A DNA stretch of 64,000 nucleotides from Angomonas ambiguus (Eukaryota > Euglenozoa > Kinetoplastea > Trypanosomatida > Trypanosomatidae). The DNA lies in the NCBI GenBank assembly GCA_019695575.1, contig JADNSB010000028.1, positions 1-64,000 on the forward strand, given 5' to 3'. A program made the position numbers and the translations under genes. Below are positions 38,825-50,344 of the stretch, one piece after another (position 1 is the stretch's first letter; every line of letters starts with the position of its first letter). The notes beneath the pieces are model-generated. The model did not search any database. It saw nothing but the letters and a program-made list of their open reading frames with translations, and was not told where the DNA came from.

Positions 38825-40300
38825 ATGGCGGACAGTGAGTGGAAAGGGGCCAACTTTGAGCAGGTCGAGGACCACTCCAAGGAGACCACCGAGCTGTTAG
38901 AGAAGATCAATGCCACCACCATCCCCGTGTTGCTCCGCAGCCGCTCCGACCGCCGTCTCGAAGACTGGCTGGAGGAGCTGTTGGTGCTCGAGAAGGCGGC
39001 CCGACTGGGGGGGGATAGCCCTTCCGCCAAGCGACTAGCGGTGGAGGTGGTACGGATCTACCGAACGCAGAAGGAGGTGGATAAGATGCTGGACGCCGCG
39101 GAGACGCTCATGAAGAAGCGAGCCCAGTCCAAATCCGTCCAGAGTGCCGTGATTGCGGAGTGCGCTGTGGTGCTCCGTGACGGTAGTCTGTCGGAGGAGC
39201 GTCAGGCGGAGGTGTTGGAGCGACTGACGCATGCTACCGATAACAAGATCCACATTGAGCTCGAGCACGCGCGGTTCACCATTGAACTGGCTGCGCTTCA
39301 CGAGAGAAATAGTCGCAAGCGAGCCGCCTACGACCTCCTACGCGTGTTACACGTGGAGACGATCACCAACATGCCCCGACTGGAAAAGTTAGAAGCCCTC
39401 AACAACCAAATTCGCTTGTCGGTGGAGTTGGAGGACTTTGAACACACGCCGCTTCTCTCCCGTAAGATCAACCACCGTGCTCTCGCGCGCGAGGAGTCGC
39501 TGGCGGAGAAGGAAAAGTACTTCTCCCTCATGCGGGTCTATTATGATAGTAAAGGCTCCCACTTTAACGTTGGCCGCTGCTGGTACGAGACCTATCGCAC
39601 GGAGCGGGACCCCGAGGAGAAGCTCAAGGCGCTGAGCAACGCCGTCGTCCACTACCTCATCGCGGAGCACGACACCCCTAAAGAGCTGGAGGACTTGGCG
39701 GAGTGCTGTGCCTTCTCCCCCGACACCAAGTACGAAGATCGCTCCTCCGCCCTCCGTGGACTTTGTCATCTCCTCCGCAGCGACCTCGAGGACCTCCCCC
39801 GTCTGTACTACCTCCTCCAGCGCTTCAACAGTATTGAGCTCATCCGCTCCCGCGTCGCCCGAGATATCGCCGAGCTCTGTGCCACCCACCCCGAGCTCCA
39901 CCCCTACCCCAAGCGCCAGCAGCTGTTTCAGGACCGCTGCAGCGAACACGATATGGTGGTGATCGCGCGCTTCTACAGCCGCCTCCCACTGGTACGTCTA
40001 GGGCAACTGGTAGGACTCTCCCCCGCGCATGTGGAGCGATTTATTATGGCGATGGTGAATAACGAAACGCTCTACGCCAAGATGGATCGGGTGGACGGTT
40101 TGGTGGTGTTTGAGGCACCGAAGGATTCGTCTGAGGTGATCACGGCGTGGAACAGCCGTGTGGATCGTAGTGTAGCTTTGCTCGATAAGGTGTCACACCT
40201 CATCACGAAGGAACGCATGCTGCACAACTTGAACACTAATAATAATAATAATAATAATAATAATCAGAATAAGAGTACGACCGTCAAACAGACGTCGTAA
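38825..40300 (+). CDS. RPN5: 26S proteasome regulatory subunit Rpn5 (PSMD12)
   Basis: Rpn5 is a PCI-domain scaffold of the proteasome lid. The 491-residue chain has the expected helical repeats with NKIHIELEHARFTIELAAL, LHVETITNMPRLEKLE and SRKINHRALA, all close to PSMD12 blocks. A C-terminal PCI domain covers about 330-450 and a helical tail follows. The protein ends with an Asn run (in-frame AAT repeat, about 40239-40264) plus NQNKSTTVKQTS, which is not in other Rpn5 proteins I know. The nearest alternative, COP9 subunit 4, fits less well. Codon use is strongly GC-rich. Confidence 0.9.
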   Translation: MADSEWKGANFEQVEDHSKETTELLEKINATTIPVLLRSRSDRRLEDWLEELLVLEKAARLGGDSPSAKRLAVEVVRIYRTQKEVDKMLDAAETLMKKRAQSKSVQSAVIAECAVVLRDGSLSEERQAEVLERLTHATDNKIHIELEHARFTIELAALHERNSRKRAAYDLLRVLHVETITNMPRLEKLEALNNQIRLSVELEDFEHTPLLSRKINHRALAREESLAEKEKYFSLMRVYYDSKGSHFNVGRCWYETYRTERDPEEKLKALSNAVVHYLIAEHDTPKELEDLAECCAFSPDTKYEDRSSALRGLCHLLRSDLEDLPRLYYLLQRFNSIELIRSRVARDIAELCATHPELHPYPKRQQLFQDRCSEHDMVVIARFYSRLPLVRLGQLVGLSPAHVERFIMAMVNNETLYAKMDRVDGLVVFEAPKDSSEVITAWNSRVDRSVALLDKVSHLITKERMLHNLNTNNNNNNNNNQNKSTTVKQTS

Positions 40301-40639
40301 CAGCAAGGAAAGGAAAAGGAGAATGAAACAGGAAGAAAAGAAAACAGAGAGAGAGAGAGAGAACATACAACCTTTTTCTTCTATTTTATATAAATATATT
40401 TTTTTTTTTTAGCTTCTGGAGAAGGACCTCTTTTTTACGCTGTAGGTCGGCTGAATATTAGTGGTAATACACACCTATATACAAGGTTAACTCCTCTTTT
40501 TCATTTTCTTTTATTATTATATTTTATTGGATTCAAAGGAGAGCTAATTGTCTGTACCCTCTCTCTCTCTTTTTTTTTTTCTTTAGTTTGTAAAAAATAA
40601 TAATAAATAAATAGAAAAAAAAAAGCAACAAGGAAGACA
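40301..40639. repeat. Spacer with (AG)n and T tracts
   Basis: An AG run at about 40349-40363 and T tracts near 40400 and 40560-40582 lie in this AT-rich spacer. No gene is seen. Confidence 0.5.
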
Positions 40640-42092
40640 ATGCAATCAGAAGTAGCTTTAGAACGAATGCCTTTGCGTATTAGTGGTGGCATAAATAAAA
40701 AGAGCAATAATAATATTATTAATAGTAATAATAATATAGGTTATTCCACCAACGAGAACCATAATAATGGTACCCTGGACCCCCCCGGGTACAACAATAT
40801 TAGCTATCCCTTCCGTAGCGGCGAAGAGGAGGACCACAGCAGTCGTACTAGTAATAGCAATGACGACCACGAGGTCGAGGACGATTTCTTTTCAGGGGAC
40901 AGCCACCCCCCGCCACGTCATGGCCCGCTGCCTCCCTCTATGCCTCACCAACTGTCCGAGTCGGCGCCGTCCTTCACACCTTCCTGCGGGTTTACTGTGC
41001 ACGAAGGCCACACCAACCCCCACCCTGCCGCCGCAACCGGCGATAAAGAGGAGGAGGATTGGATCTGGGTGCTGGACCCCCTCACACGGAAACTACGGGT
41101 TCCTCTCTCCCTTCTTTCCCCCACGCAGGCCACCGCCATCCCTGGCACCGTTCCTTCTCTCTGTATTGCTTTTCTTGAGGGTCGGTGCCGCCACCCGTGG
41201 TGTCGCCAGGCGCATGTTCTTCCTAGCAGCATTGCGCAGCTCCGGCACGAGGCCCTGCACGCCCCCACCTGCTGCCGCCTCCACCTCGACCCCCAGGATT
41301 GCAGTCGACTGACCTCTCGGTTCGACTTTATTCAGATTACGCAGAACGGCCCCAGCGGGGACAGTCCGTTGATCCCTACGGAGAGGGTGGCTAGCACGGT
41401 AGGCTTGCTGCGCTACCTGGTGCACAGTGTTCCCCCTCATAATCATCATCATAATAACAATAATAACAATACAGACGCGAAGGATGGCGCACTGGCGGAC
41501 AGCAGCGAGCCTAGTGTTAATAAAGACAGAGTGCTGCAGCTCCCAGCCAAGAATATCTGCCGCCTCCACCTCGCCCACCGCTGTCGCTACCTCGAGGACT
41601 GCAATAACATTCACGTCTGCCGGGAGTACCACCTACGCCTGCAACCCCCACCCAACCTGCTGACCCCACTCGCCAGTGTTGTGCCCTCGATGAAGACCAT
41701 CACCCTCGGTGACGTCACGTACGCCGTGCAGTGTCTGCATACGGGAGAGCAGACGGAGGCGGAGTTTGACGCGGTCGAGGCCCAGCAGCGCGAGACCCAC
41801 GCCCTCTCGCAGGGACTGAAACCCTCCTACGAAGAAGCCGTGCAGCAGAGCCGTCAGTGCACCCCTCTGCAGTGGTCCAAGGCACCTGGTACCCCTTCCA
41901 CCAACCTCGCCATCTCTCCTACTACTACTACTACTACTAACAATACTATTAATATTATTAATAATAACATTAACAATAATTCTCAGAACGGAAGTTACTT
42001 GAGAGTGTATGATGTGCGGGGAGCAGAAGGGAAGACACCCCATCATGGCTCCCGTGGCGCTGCGGCAGGAGGACCCGCCTCTCATCTGAATC

Positions 42093-42124
<32 letters not shown>

Positions 42125-42238
42125 CACGTGCATCACTCACCTTCAGGACTCGGAGGGGAACCGCACCTGGCGCCTCCACCACGATACACGGGTAAGCGAT
42201 CTCCCGACACCACCTCTTCTTCCCTCCATTACCTGGGA

Positions 42239-42270
<32 letters not shown>

Positions 42271-42712
42271 GAATAATAATAATAATACCGCTCCTCAGAA
42301 AAAGCGCTACACGGCCAGCAGCGCGGTGATTGCCAACCCTACTACGACCAATAATAATAATAATGATGTCTCTAACAACTTTCACAATCACGTGATCAAC
42401 AATAATGTTAATAATAATAATAATAATAGTGATGAAACTACCGATGAGAATGATACGACGACTCAAGTATCGCGTAACGACTCCCGCCACAGCCATGCAA
42501 AGAAAAAAAACAACATCTCCCATTCTAATAATAATAATAATAATAATAATTTGACCACTGCCACGACGACGTTTGATATTAAACCACAAACCGGTCGTGG
42601 ACAGCGCCGTCATCATCCACAACAGCCAGTAGTTGGAGAGGAGGGAAGTACCCCGTCTTCAACAAACAGTAGTTTAGGTGCTGTACCCACCCGTAATAAA
42701 ATTGTGGTCTAA
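40640..42712 (+). CDS. CCCH zinc-finger protein with many poly-Asn tracts
   Basis: The 690-residue protein has two CCCH fingers: C175-x7-C183-x4-C188-x3-H192 and C307-x7-C315-x5-C321-x3-H325. A Cys/His cluster (TCCRLHLDPQDC) lies between them. Such fingers usually bind mRNA; kinetoplastids rely on many of them for post-transcriptional control. From about residue 425 on the protein is mostly disordered, with Asn runs encoded by AAT repeats and His/Pro/Ser linkers. Shorter Asn runs lie near the N-terminus and between the fingers. I cannot assign it to a named ZC3H protein. The AAT runs stay in frame as Asn throughout. Confidence 0.82.
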
Positions 42713-44041
42713 TAAATAAATAAATAATGCTATTTAATAATAATTAAAATAATTAAAATAATTTAATAATTCAATAATTCAATAATTCAATAATTTTTTT
42801 TATTTTTTTTTTTTGCGTTTTTTTTTTTTGAAATAATAATAATAATAATATTATTATTAATTGTTGTTAAAAGATTAAAGATAACAACTCTTTTAGGTAA
42901 AAAAAGTAAACGATATAAACTAAACCGAATATAAAATATAAAAGGCCATTTCTTTTATATAATATATATTTTTATTTTTTAAAGAAAATAATTAGGGATA
43001 ATTATCAAAGCAAATAAATAACTAAATCACCAAATAAATAAATAAATAACATTGGATAGCCGCATTGCAAAAAAATAAAAAAAGGGTGAATAATTAAAAA
43101 AAAGAAGTTTATTATGATTATTATTACCATTTATCTTTTTTTTTTTTTACATCACTCCAAAAAAATAAATAAATAAATAAATAATACTAAAATTTTCGTA
43201 TAGAAAAGTCATTGTTTTTTTTTTATTCTTTTTTCATATCCTTGCTCCAAATTTTTTTTGTGAAAAGTTAACGTAATAGTAACAATAGTAATAATAAAAG
43301 TTCTTTTTTTTTTTTAGAAGAGAAGAGCGATAAAAAAATAATTATCCACAGAAAGCGACAGCGAAAATGCGGTAGAAAAATAAATAAATAATAATAATTA
43401 ATGAAGTAAATTGAACAAAAAAAGGAAGAAAAAAAAAAAGATTAATAATAATAACCAAAATAAAAATATAAAAAAAATAATATCATTGTTGTATAGCGAC
43501 GAAAGTAAAAATGAAAAATATTCTATATTTTTTATTTTATTTCTAACTTTTCGTAATCATTGTAGTCTTTTTTTTTTTCCTTTTAATTTTTTTTTTTCAT
43601 AGAGTAAAAAAAGAAAAAAGGCATACTTTAACTTTTTTTTTTTGTTATTTGTTATATAAAAACTCATTTTTTTTTTAGCGGTTTAGAAGCGTGTCAATAA
43701 AAAAATATTGTTAATATTTATATTTTCACATATATATATATATATATTTATTTATATAGTTTCATAATAAATAATGTATTCATTAGTTATATATATATAT
43801 ATATATACTCAATTTTTTTTTTGAATAAATGTCACTAAGGCTTCTTTTTTTTGTATGTTTTTTTTTTTTTTTTGGTTTGCTAATTGCAAGAAGGAAAAAA
43901 AAAAGTCCCATTGCACTTTTTTATTTTTTATTTTACCTCTTTTTATTTATTTATTTCGTCTTTCCAAGCGAAAATGAAAAAAAAATAAAAATAAAAATAA
44001 AAATAATAAAAGAACGGACATAAAGGCAGATTAAATTTAAT

Positions 44042-44078
<37 letters not shown>

Positions 44079-44399
44079 TATATAAATATACTGCATCTAT
44101 CCATGTATTTATTTATTTATTTTTACATACATATATATATATATATATACAGAAATCCATTTATTAATGACCCCTTCTTTTTATTTCTTTTTTTTTTATT
44201 TTCTTTTTTTTTGTTATTTTTTTTCTTTCTGGATGAGACGCCACAAAAAAAAAAAAGGAAAGGAATATTAATATTAACGATAATAATAACACTAAGAAAA
44301 AAGAGTTACAACGTTAATAATAATAATAATAAAAATAAAAATAAATAAATCGAGAATATGTGATTTTTTTTATTTTATATTTCTTTCTCACGTCTTCCC

Positions 44400-44443
<44 letters not shown>

Positions 44444-45433
44444 ATATAAACTGGTTACACACCATATATAAAAAGAAAAGAAAAAAAGTAATATTTTATT
44501 TTTTTAAAGAAATGGAAAAAAAAAAACTTAATAAACAATCAAACTGCATGAATCGTTACGAATAATAATAATAATAATAATAATGATGGTAAAACAACTT
44601 TCTCTGCGTATCTCATTTTACTGGATTCACACATACACACACGCACACAGAAGCTGAAATAAAAGTTAAAGTAAAGCAAAAAAAGTAAATAAATAATTGT
44701 AACAGCAGTATGCATACATGAATATAAAAATAAAATAAAAGGAATAATAATAGTAGAAAAAAAAAGCCAGTTTTTTTTTTTTAATTTCCTTTTCCTTTTC
44801 CTTTTCTTTTTTTTTTAAAAAAATAACGTTTTACTAACTAACCGTGTAACAAGTTAAAAAAATAAAATAAAATAAAATAAACAAGCAAACAAATAAATCA
44901 TAGCCTCACACATATTCAGTGAAATCAAGAAAACAAACAAATACAAAATAAAAATAAAAACAATAGAAATAATAATAAAAAACAAACAAACACAGATAAT
45001 ATTCAATTTTTTTCTCTGTTAATTAAACGATTTTCGATAATTAAATAATGAAATAAATAAAATGGATAATAAAAATAAAAAATTGTAATAACATTACTTC
45101 TGTGAAAGTAAGTTTCAATTTCATGATTTACTATTTTTTTTTTTAGACTGTAAACCAATATATTACTTGTCCCTTTTTTCCTTTTTTTTTCTTCTATTTT
45201 CTAACCTATAAAAGGTAAAAGGATAAAAAAAAAAAAAGATAGAAAAATAAAGAAGAAAGAACAATAGAAAGTAAGATCTTATCCATACATATATATATAT
45301 ATATATAAATACTATTTATTTATTTCTCCCCGTTTCTGCTGGTTCCTCTCTACAAACATATATATAGAGAGAGAGAGAGCTTTTTTTTTTTCTTGTGTGG
45401 GATCGACTTCTAAATACAAATAAGAAAAATAAA

Positions 45434-45471
<38 letters not shown>

Positions 45472-45480
45472 AATAAACTA
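42713..45480. repeat. AT-rich, microsatellite-filled gene desert of 2.8 kb
   Basis: I see no gene in this stretch, which is very low in G and C. It holds at least seven (TA)n tracts, the longest at about 44404-44439, an octamer repeat (about four copies of CAATAATT, 42770-42795), many AAT and AAAT runs, and frequent A and T homopolymers. Frames of 60-80 codons here are homopolymer artefacts. It could hold the 3' UTR of the CCCH gene and the 5' UTR of the next gene, but is far longer than the other spacers. Confidence 0.75.
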
Positions 45481-48400
45481 ATGGATTCCTTTCATCCAAA
45501 GGAAGAAGCGAACCGCTTTCGTAAAGGAAGCGCCGATAATTATTATTACAATAATAATAATACGACGACAACCATATCGTCTTCTTCTTCCTCCCCTATA
45601 AAGGGATTAGACATTCATAGAGATATTTCACAGTATTTAAACACTTCCTCCCACCATAATAATAATAATAATAATAATAGTAATAATAGTAATAATAGTT
45701 ATTATAATAGGTATCGACTTGCGGCAGCACCGTTAAAGCTATCCTTAGAGTTTGATGAGGTGTCAGCAACAGCAGCAGCGCCGCCGTCCTCTTCTCATTA
45801 TCCACCTCAACGGTCCTCCTACTCCCCTCCCTCTTCCACGGCCACTCATACAAGTCGTGGGACCTACCACCTTAATAATAATAATAATAATACGAATAAT
45901 ATAGAAATGGAAGTGGAGAGGTGTGCAGGTCGGAGAGTGTCGCTCACACGGCCGTCCAGCGAGGGAGGTGGTGGACGACGTGTACCGCTTCCTCCTTCTG
46001 GTGGATCCGCAAGACTCCATAATAATAATAAAGAGAGAGAGTATCGTCCGTATAATTCTGCTTCTGCTGCTGCTGCGGCTTCTTCTTTAATGCCACAGGA
46101 GGAAGACGAACTGCGATTCCAACGACGACGGCAATCGCCACGACGAGAAGAAGAAAAAGAAATGGAAGGAAGAAGGGAAATGTATTCAACATCAAAAAAA
46201 CCCACCAGCAGTGCCTCTCTCCCCCCTTCCTCTTCTTCCGTAGCGAACCGTACGCCTCGCGAAAGACGAGAGAAACCTAATCATAAAAATAATAATCATA
46301 ATAATAATAATAGTAATCATAATAGAGAGGATACAGTCTTTCACCGGCCCTCTTTTGTACTACCCTCTAGGGAAGGAGGGGAGTGGGTGACTGCCTTTAC
46401 TGCCATCGCGGAGGAAGTATGGGGTCCTCTGGGTCTCCTCACACTACCTCCTGTGAAACTAACCCACCACCACAATAATAACCATAATAATAATAAGGAC
46501 AGGGAGGAGGAGGAGAGGGAGGTAGCTGCAGGAAGGTCCACCACCACTACACTGCCAGCTCTCGAGGACCCCCGCAGTGCCTCCCTCTTCTGTCAACTCC
46601 TTCAGCAATACTTTATGTCCTTTCTTCCCTCTTCCTCGGAGAGAACCACGCTTCCTACAGAGGCGTTCCACCTGCTAGAGCAAACGCTGTTGAATGGGCT
46701 GTGGGCGGTACTGTATAACACGGTGCTGTACTGCACTGGCAACCTCGATACCCGTCGTCATCGTGCTACTACTACTGCTGCTGCTGCTGCTTCCTCATTA
46801 TCATCCTCATTATCACCTCAGGCAAGGGCAGAGGCGCATGTAAAGACGGGAGGAGTGGAGGATAATTTCGAAACCGTATACCCCTCCGTGGAAGGAGAAG
46901 GAATAGAAGAGGAGCGGTATACTTTGAGTGACACTCTGCCAGTTCGTATGACGTGGAAGGAAGCCCTCTTTATAGACCCTAGTCTGGCGGAGGAGGAAGG
47001 CGAAGACGAGATGAATAATAATAATAACCGGAATAAAAAGGGGGGAGGAGGGAAAGAAAAGGAAGGGAATGAAAAGAGTAATTGTTTTTTCCGTCGGCGT
47101 GGGGCGGCCACCGTGCGAAGGACCACCACATCACAAGACAAGTACAAGAACAAGGATACCACCACCAATTCTACTCTTCTTCATCGCTGTGAGACGATTT
47201 ATCAAGGCCGACTGCAGGAGCCCTGTATTACGGTCCTGGACTATTACTTCACGCTCCGCTGCCTCGCGCAGTTGGGCTACCGTAGAGATGCCTTCTACTG
47301 CATCACTCCCTTCTTTCATCTCCATCACTATCCTTCCAACAGCAGCAGTGATGGTGAGGATGGGCCTGACTACGGGGATAGTGGTGTACTACTAGAACTA
47401 TTATTAGCACTGTTGTGGCTCACGAAACAGTATCAGCTCATCGCGGTGGTGGAGGTGGTGGAGATCAACCGAAATTTCGGTTTCTTACTCGAACGACATA
47501 CTGGAATGGAATACTTTAACGACCCAGTGTTCACTGACTCTATGAAAAGAGAGGAGGAACACGTAAAAGAAGAAGAAAACGATGACGATGACGATGGGGA
47601 GGGAGGTCTCCAGCGGAGGAAGGAGGACAAGGAGGAGGAACGTCAACAGCAGCTACGTCGGGAAAAGTTGTTACTCTCCTTTCCACATTCCGCCCCATGG
47701 CCGCCACTGTCCTTTAAGGAGGAGGAAACGATTTCCTATCGCTTGGAGCAGCTGGATCGATGGTTGGGAGTACAAGGGGCATCGCCATCACCATCATCAT
47801 CATCGCCATCATCATCGGCGCTTACACGAAGTTTACTCGCTACCCGTCGACTTCTCTCCTTATCCTTACAGCGTTTGCGAAACGCACTGATAAAAAAAGC
47901 CGAGTTGATTTCGTCTTCGTCAGGCGCGTCGTTTTCAGTGCTTCACCACCACAGTAACCCGCTGGATGCTCTGCTATGCCTGCCAGAGAATAAGGAGGAG
48001 TACGGCAAGGTGGTGGCGGGCCTACAGTACGTGCTGGGGTTGGAGGAGCGATGGCAAGAGCGCATCCAGCAGCTACGGAGAGCCGGGGAGTTGGTTGCCT
48101 ACGGTATTCACCATCGCCCTTCTCACCGGGAAGGAAGAGGGAACGCAAAGAGCCCTGCGAGGCCCACGTCACACCTTCCCCTTCCCGCCGCGGAGATTAA
48201 ACAAGGGTTGCGCGAGGACGACGAGACGTGGTTGAGTGTCACCGCCACAACAACAGCAACGTCCCCCTCCGCTACGAGGGAGGGGATGGAACTCAAAAAG
48301 ATGGCCTCCTTGCGGGACTCTCTCTTCTTCCCTCTCTCCACGGAGAGTCCTTCCTCTCCTTCCTCCTTATCCAATCCTCAAGATCGTTCCCCTCCCCCCA

Positions 48401-49191
48401 TGCCGCTTGAAGCACTCCTCAGTCAGTTTCGTTCCACACAGTACACGCCTCGTCTACGGGAGGTGTGGCGCTCGCGGTGGAGGGAGGCACAACTAGGACT
48501 ACGGGATACCTCCGATACAGAAAGGGACGCCTTCCTGCTCGACCCTCTTGCGCAGCTGGAGATGAGGGAGCGTGTCGGGCTTAACATTCACCACCGCTAC
48601 ACCCTTCACGCGGCTATGGCGGCAGAGATCTTCTTGATGCAGGAGAAAGAAAATGAAAAGCGAAAAAAAGAAGAGGCAACAGAACAGAAAAGAGAGGAGG
48701 AGAGGATGAAGACAGAGCATGCCAACCTGTCCGCGTATCGAGCGGCGGCGAAGCAACGAACTCCGTCACGACAGCCGGTGAAGAGTAAAGAAAAGGTGAC
48801 TTCTGCTGCTGCTGCTTCACGTCCGTCGGTGCTCTCGTCTCTTCCGCTGGCGCTCCGAACGCAGCAACGCACCCTCCCAGCCACGTGTGAGCCATGGCCT
48901 TCCTATCAACTACAGTACTTCGAGGTTGGTGACGTCAGAGGGGGGGGGGAGGGGGTGGAAGGATTGTCCACCTCTGCGGCGGTGGAGCGTCAACGACTCT
49001 CTCTACTCTATCAACACCTCCGTCATACGATTACCGAAGAGACGAAGCGGTCCTCCAGTGAGGCGACGTGCACCAAGGCGCTTAGTACGCTGTTTCAGCA
49101 GTATGGCCTGAGGGCGGTAGTCCCTCCCCCCAGGAAGGCGAAGAAGGAGGAAAGGGACCCTGCCTTACCGGTAAAAGCCAAACAAAAGTAA
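45481..49191 (+). CDS. Large low-complexity protein, unknown function
   Basis: This 1236-residue protein starts with about 300 residues of disorder with Asn runs (AAT repeats), Ser, Tyr and Arg/Glu stretches. More ordered, mainly helical segments follow, for example about 300-430 (WVTAFTAIAEEVWGPLGLL, then LLEQTLLNGLWAVLYNTVLY) and 575-680 (TVLDYYFTLRCLAQLGYRRD). A Lys/Glu-rich coiled-coil-like helix lies at about 1040-1080, and a final helical part ends the protein. I do not recognise a domain. The frame is uninterrupted across many repeats and its ordered parts use normal GC-rich codons, so it is very likely a real gene. Confidence 0.75.
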   Translation: MDSFHPKEEANRFRKGSADNYYYNNNNTTTTISSSSSSPIKGLDIHRDISQYLNTSSHHNNNNNNNSNNSNNSYYNRYRLAAAPLKLSLEFDEVSATAAAPPSSSHYPPQRSSYSPPSSTATHTSRGTYHLNNNNNNTNNIEMEVERCAGRRVSLTRPSSEGGGGRRVPLPPSGGSARLHNNNKEREYRPYNSASAAAAASSLMPQEEDELRFQRRRQSPRREEEKEMEGRREMYSTSKKPTSSASLPPSSSSVANRTPRERREKPNHKNNNHNNNNSNHNREDTVFHRPSFVLPSREGGEWVTAFTAIAEEVWGPLGLLTLPPVKLTHHHNNNHNNNKDREEEEREVAAGRSTTTTLPALEDPRSASLFCQLLQQYFMSFLPSSSERTTLPTEAFHLLEQTLLNGLWAVLYNTVLYCTGNLDTRRHRATTTAAAAASSLSSSLSPQARAEAHVKTGGVEDNFETVYPSVEGEGIEEERYTLSDTLPVRMTWKEALFIDPSLAEEEGEDEMNNNNNRNKKGGGGKEKEGNEKSNCFFRRRGAATVRRTTTSQDKYKNKDTTTNSTLLHRCETIYQGRLQEPCITVLDYYFTLRCLAQLGYRRDAFYCITPFFHLHHYPSNSSSDGEDGPDYGDSGVLLELLLALLWLTKQYQLIAVVEVVEINRNFGFLLERHTGMEYFNDPVFTDSMKREEEHVKEEENDDDDDGEGGLQRRKEDKEEERQQQLRREKLLLSFPHSAPWPPLSFKEEETISYRLEQLDRWLGVQGASPSPSSSSPSSSALTRSLLATRRLLSLSLQRLRNALIKKAELISSSSGASFSVLHHHSNPLDALLCLPENKEEYGKVVAGLQYVLGLEERWQERIQQLRRAGELVAYGIHHRPSHREGRGNAKSPARPTSHLPLPAAEIKQGLREDDETWLSVTATTTATSPSATREGMELKKMASLRDSLFFPLSTESPSSPSSLSNPQDRSPPPMPLEALLSQFRSTQYTPRLREVWRSRWREAQLGLRDTSDTERDAFLLDPLAQLEMRERVGLNIHHRYTLHAAMAAEIFLMQEKENEKRKKEEATEQKREEERMKTEHANLSAYRAAAKQRTPSRQPVKSKEKVTSAAAASRPSVLSSLPLALRTQQRTLPATCEPWPSYQLQYFEVGDVRGGGEGVEGLSTSAAVERQRLSLLYQHLRHTITEETKRSSSEATCTKALSTLFQQYGLRAVVPPPRKAKKEERDPALPVKAKQK

Positions 49192-49432
49192 ATAAAAAGG
49201 AATCCATAAGTCAACAAAAAGGGGGAGGAGGAGGGTTGTGCACACAGGCATAGATAAATATATTATTGTAAGTTAAATACAAGACATAAACTTTTACTAT
49301 CTAAATATATAAATAAGATTATTGTTCGGTAAGACAAACTACTACTACTACCACTACATTACTCTTCTTTTTTTTTTCTCTATTAGATTCATTTATTTCT
49401 TACGGTGCAGAGAGAAAGAAGACTAGGTGAGG

Positions 49433-50344
49433 ATGAAGCCGTCGTTCAAAATAGTGTTACTCGGAGAAGGCCGCGTAGGTAAGACCTCTTTGCTCCGTCG
49501 TTATATTCACAACACCTTTCACAGCGACGAACCCTCCACCGAGACTGGAGTCCACTTCCAGAGCCGTGTAGTCCCCATCGACTCTACCGTTATGACCACC
49601 TTACAAGGGGGTGGTGGTAGCGAAGGAAAGATGCCGGAGGCGGTGCAACTGGATCTGTGGGATACAGCAGGCCAAGAGAGGTTCCATGCACTGGCGCCCA
49701 TTTATTATCGACACAGCAGTGGGGCGGTGGTGGTGTACGACGTCGGGGACCGCGACACACTCAGCCGGGCGCGTACCTGGGCGAGGGAACTGAGGAGTGT
49801 GTGTGGGGAGTCTATTAGTATTGTACTCTGCGGGAATAAAAGTGACAAGGATAGGGAGAGAGAGTGGGACGTGACGGAGAGTGAGGCGAAGGCGGTGGCG
49901 GCGGAGTTGAGGGCACAGTGTGTGTGGACGAGCGCCAAGACAGGCGTTGGGGTAGCGGAGGTCTTTAGTCTCGTCGCCCACCTTGTACTGGGAGAGAAAC
50001 TACGGACGACTAGTAGTAGCGGGGGTGGTGTTGGTGATCCTAATAATAGTGTGGGTGGAGGGTATGCCACTCCTGCGAGGCGGGCGGTGCCGGGGACAGG
50101 GACTCACTCTCGGCACCGTACCGGCCCACGTCGTTTGCAGATGGCGTTGAACGAGGAAGAAGACGACGACTTTAACATGGCACCTCTCCAGTTCGGCAAT
50201 ACCGACGGTAATAATAATAATAATAATAATAGTGGTCGTGGTGGGGGAGGTGCTCCGCCGTCAGGCCGTCGGGTGTTACTGACTGAAAGTAACCCGGCGA
50301 ATAATAATAATAATAATGGTGATACAGGCGGTGGCTGCTGCTAG
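49433..50344 (+). CDS. RAB21: Rab21-like small GTPase
   Basis: Rab21 acts in endosomal trafficking. The P loop is GEGRVGKTS (11-19), switch II is WDTAGQERFHALAPIYYR (from 76, with catalytic Gln81), then GNKSDKD and TSAK; FHAL-PIYYR is typical of Rab21. The C-terminus GGGCC is a geranylgeranylation signal. Two features are unusual: an insertion of about 20 residues with a Gly run before beta-3 (about 51-71), and a hypervariable tail of about 115 residues with two Asn runs from AAT repeats. Total length is 303 residues against about 225 in human Rab21. A GTG six bases upstream is in frame; I start at the ATG. Confidence 0.88.
   Translation: MKPSFKIVLLGEGRVGKTSLLRRYIHNTFHSDEPSTETGVHFQSRVVPIDSTVMTTLQGGGGSEGKMPEAVQLDLWDTAGQERFHALAPIYYRHSSGAVVVYDVGDRDTLSRARTWARELRSVCGESISIVLCGNKSDKDREREWDVTESEAKAVAAELRAQCVWTSAKTGVGVAEVFSLVAHLVLGEKLRTTSSSGGGVGDPNNSVGGGYATPARRAVPGTGTHSRHRTGPRRLQMALNEEEDDDFNMAPLQFGNTDGNNNNNNNSGRGGGGAPPSGRRVLLTESNPANNNNNNGDTGGGCC

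Noticed and set aside
42143-42622. Minus-strand poly-Ile frame opposite the CCCH gene
   Set aside because: It is again a shadow of AAT repeats; the + strand has zinc-finger motifs and normal codon use.
43411-44348. 60-80 codon frames in the AT-rich desert
   Set aside because: They consist of Lys, Phe, Ile and Asn from homopolymers and microsatellites, with no ordered sequence.
42713-45480. A possible mobile element in the desert
   Set aside because: I found no coding remnant, terminal repeats or target duplication, only simple repeats.
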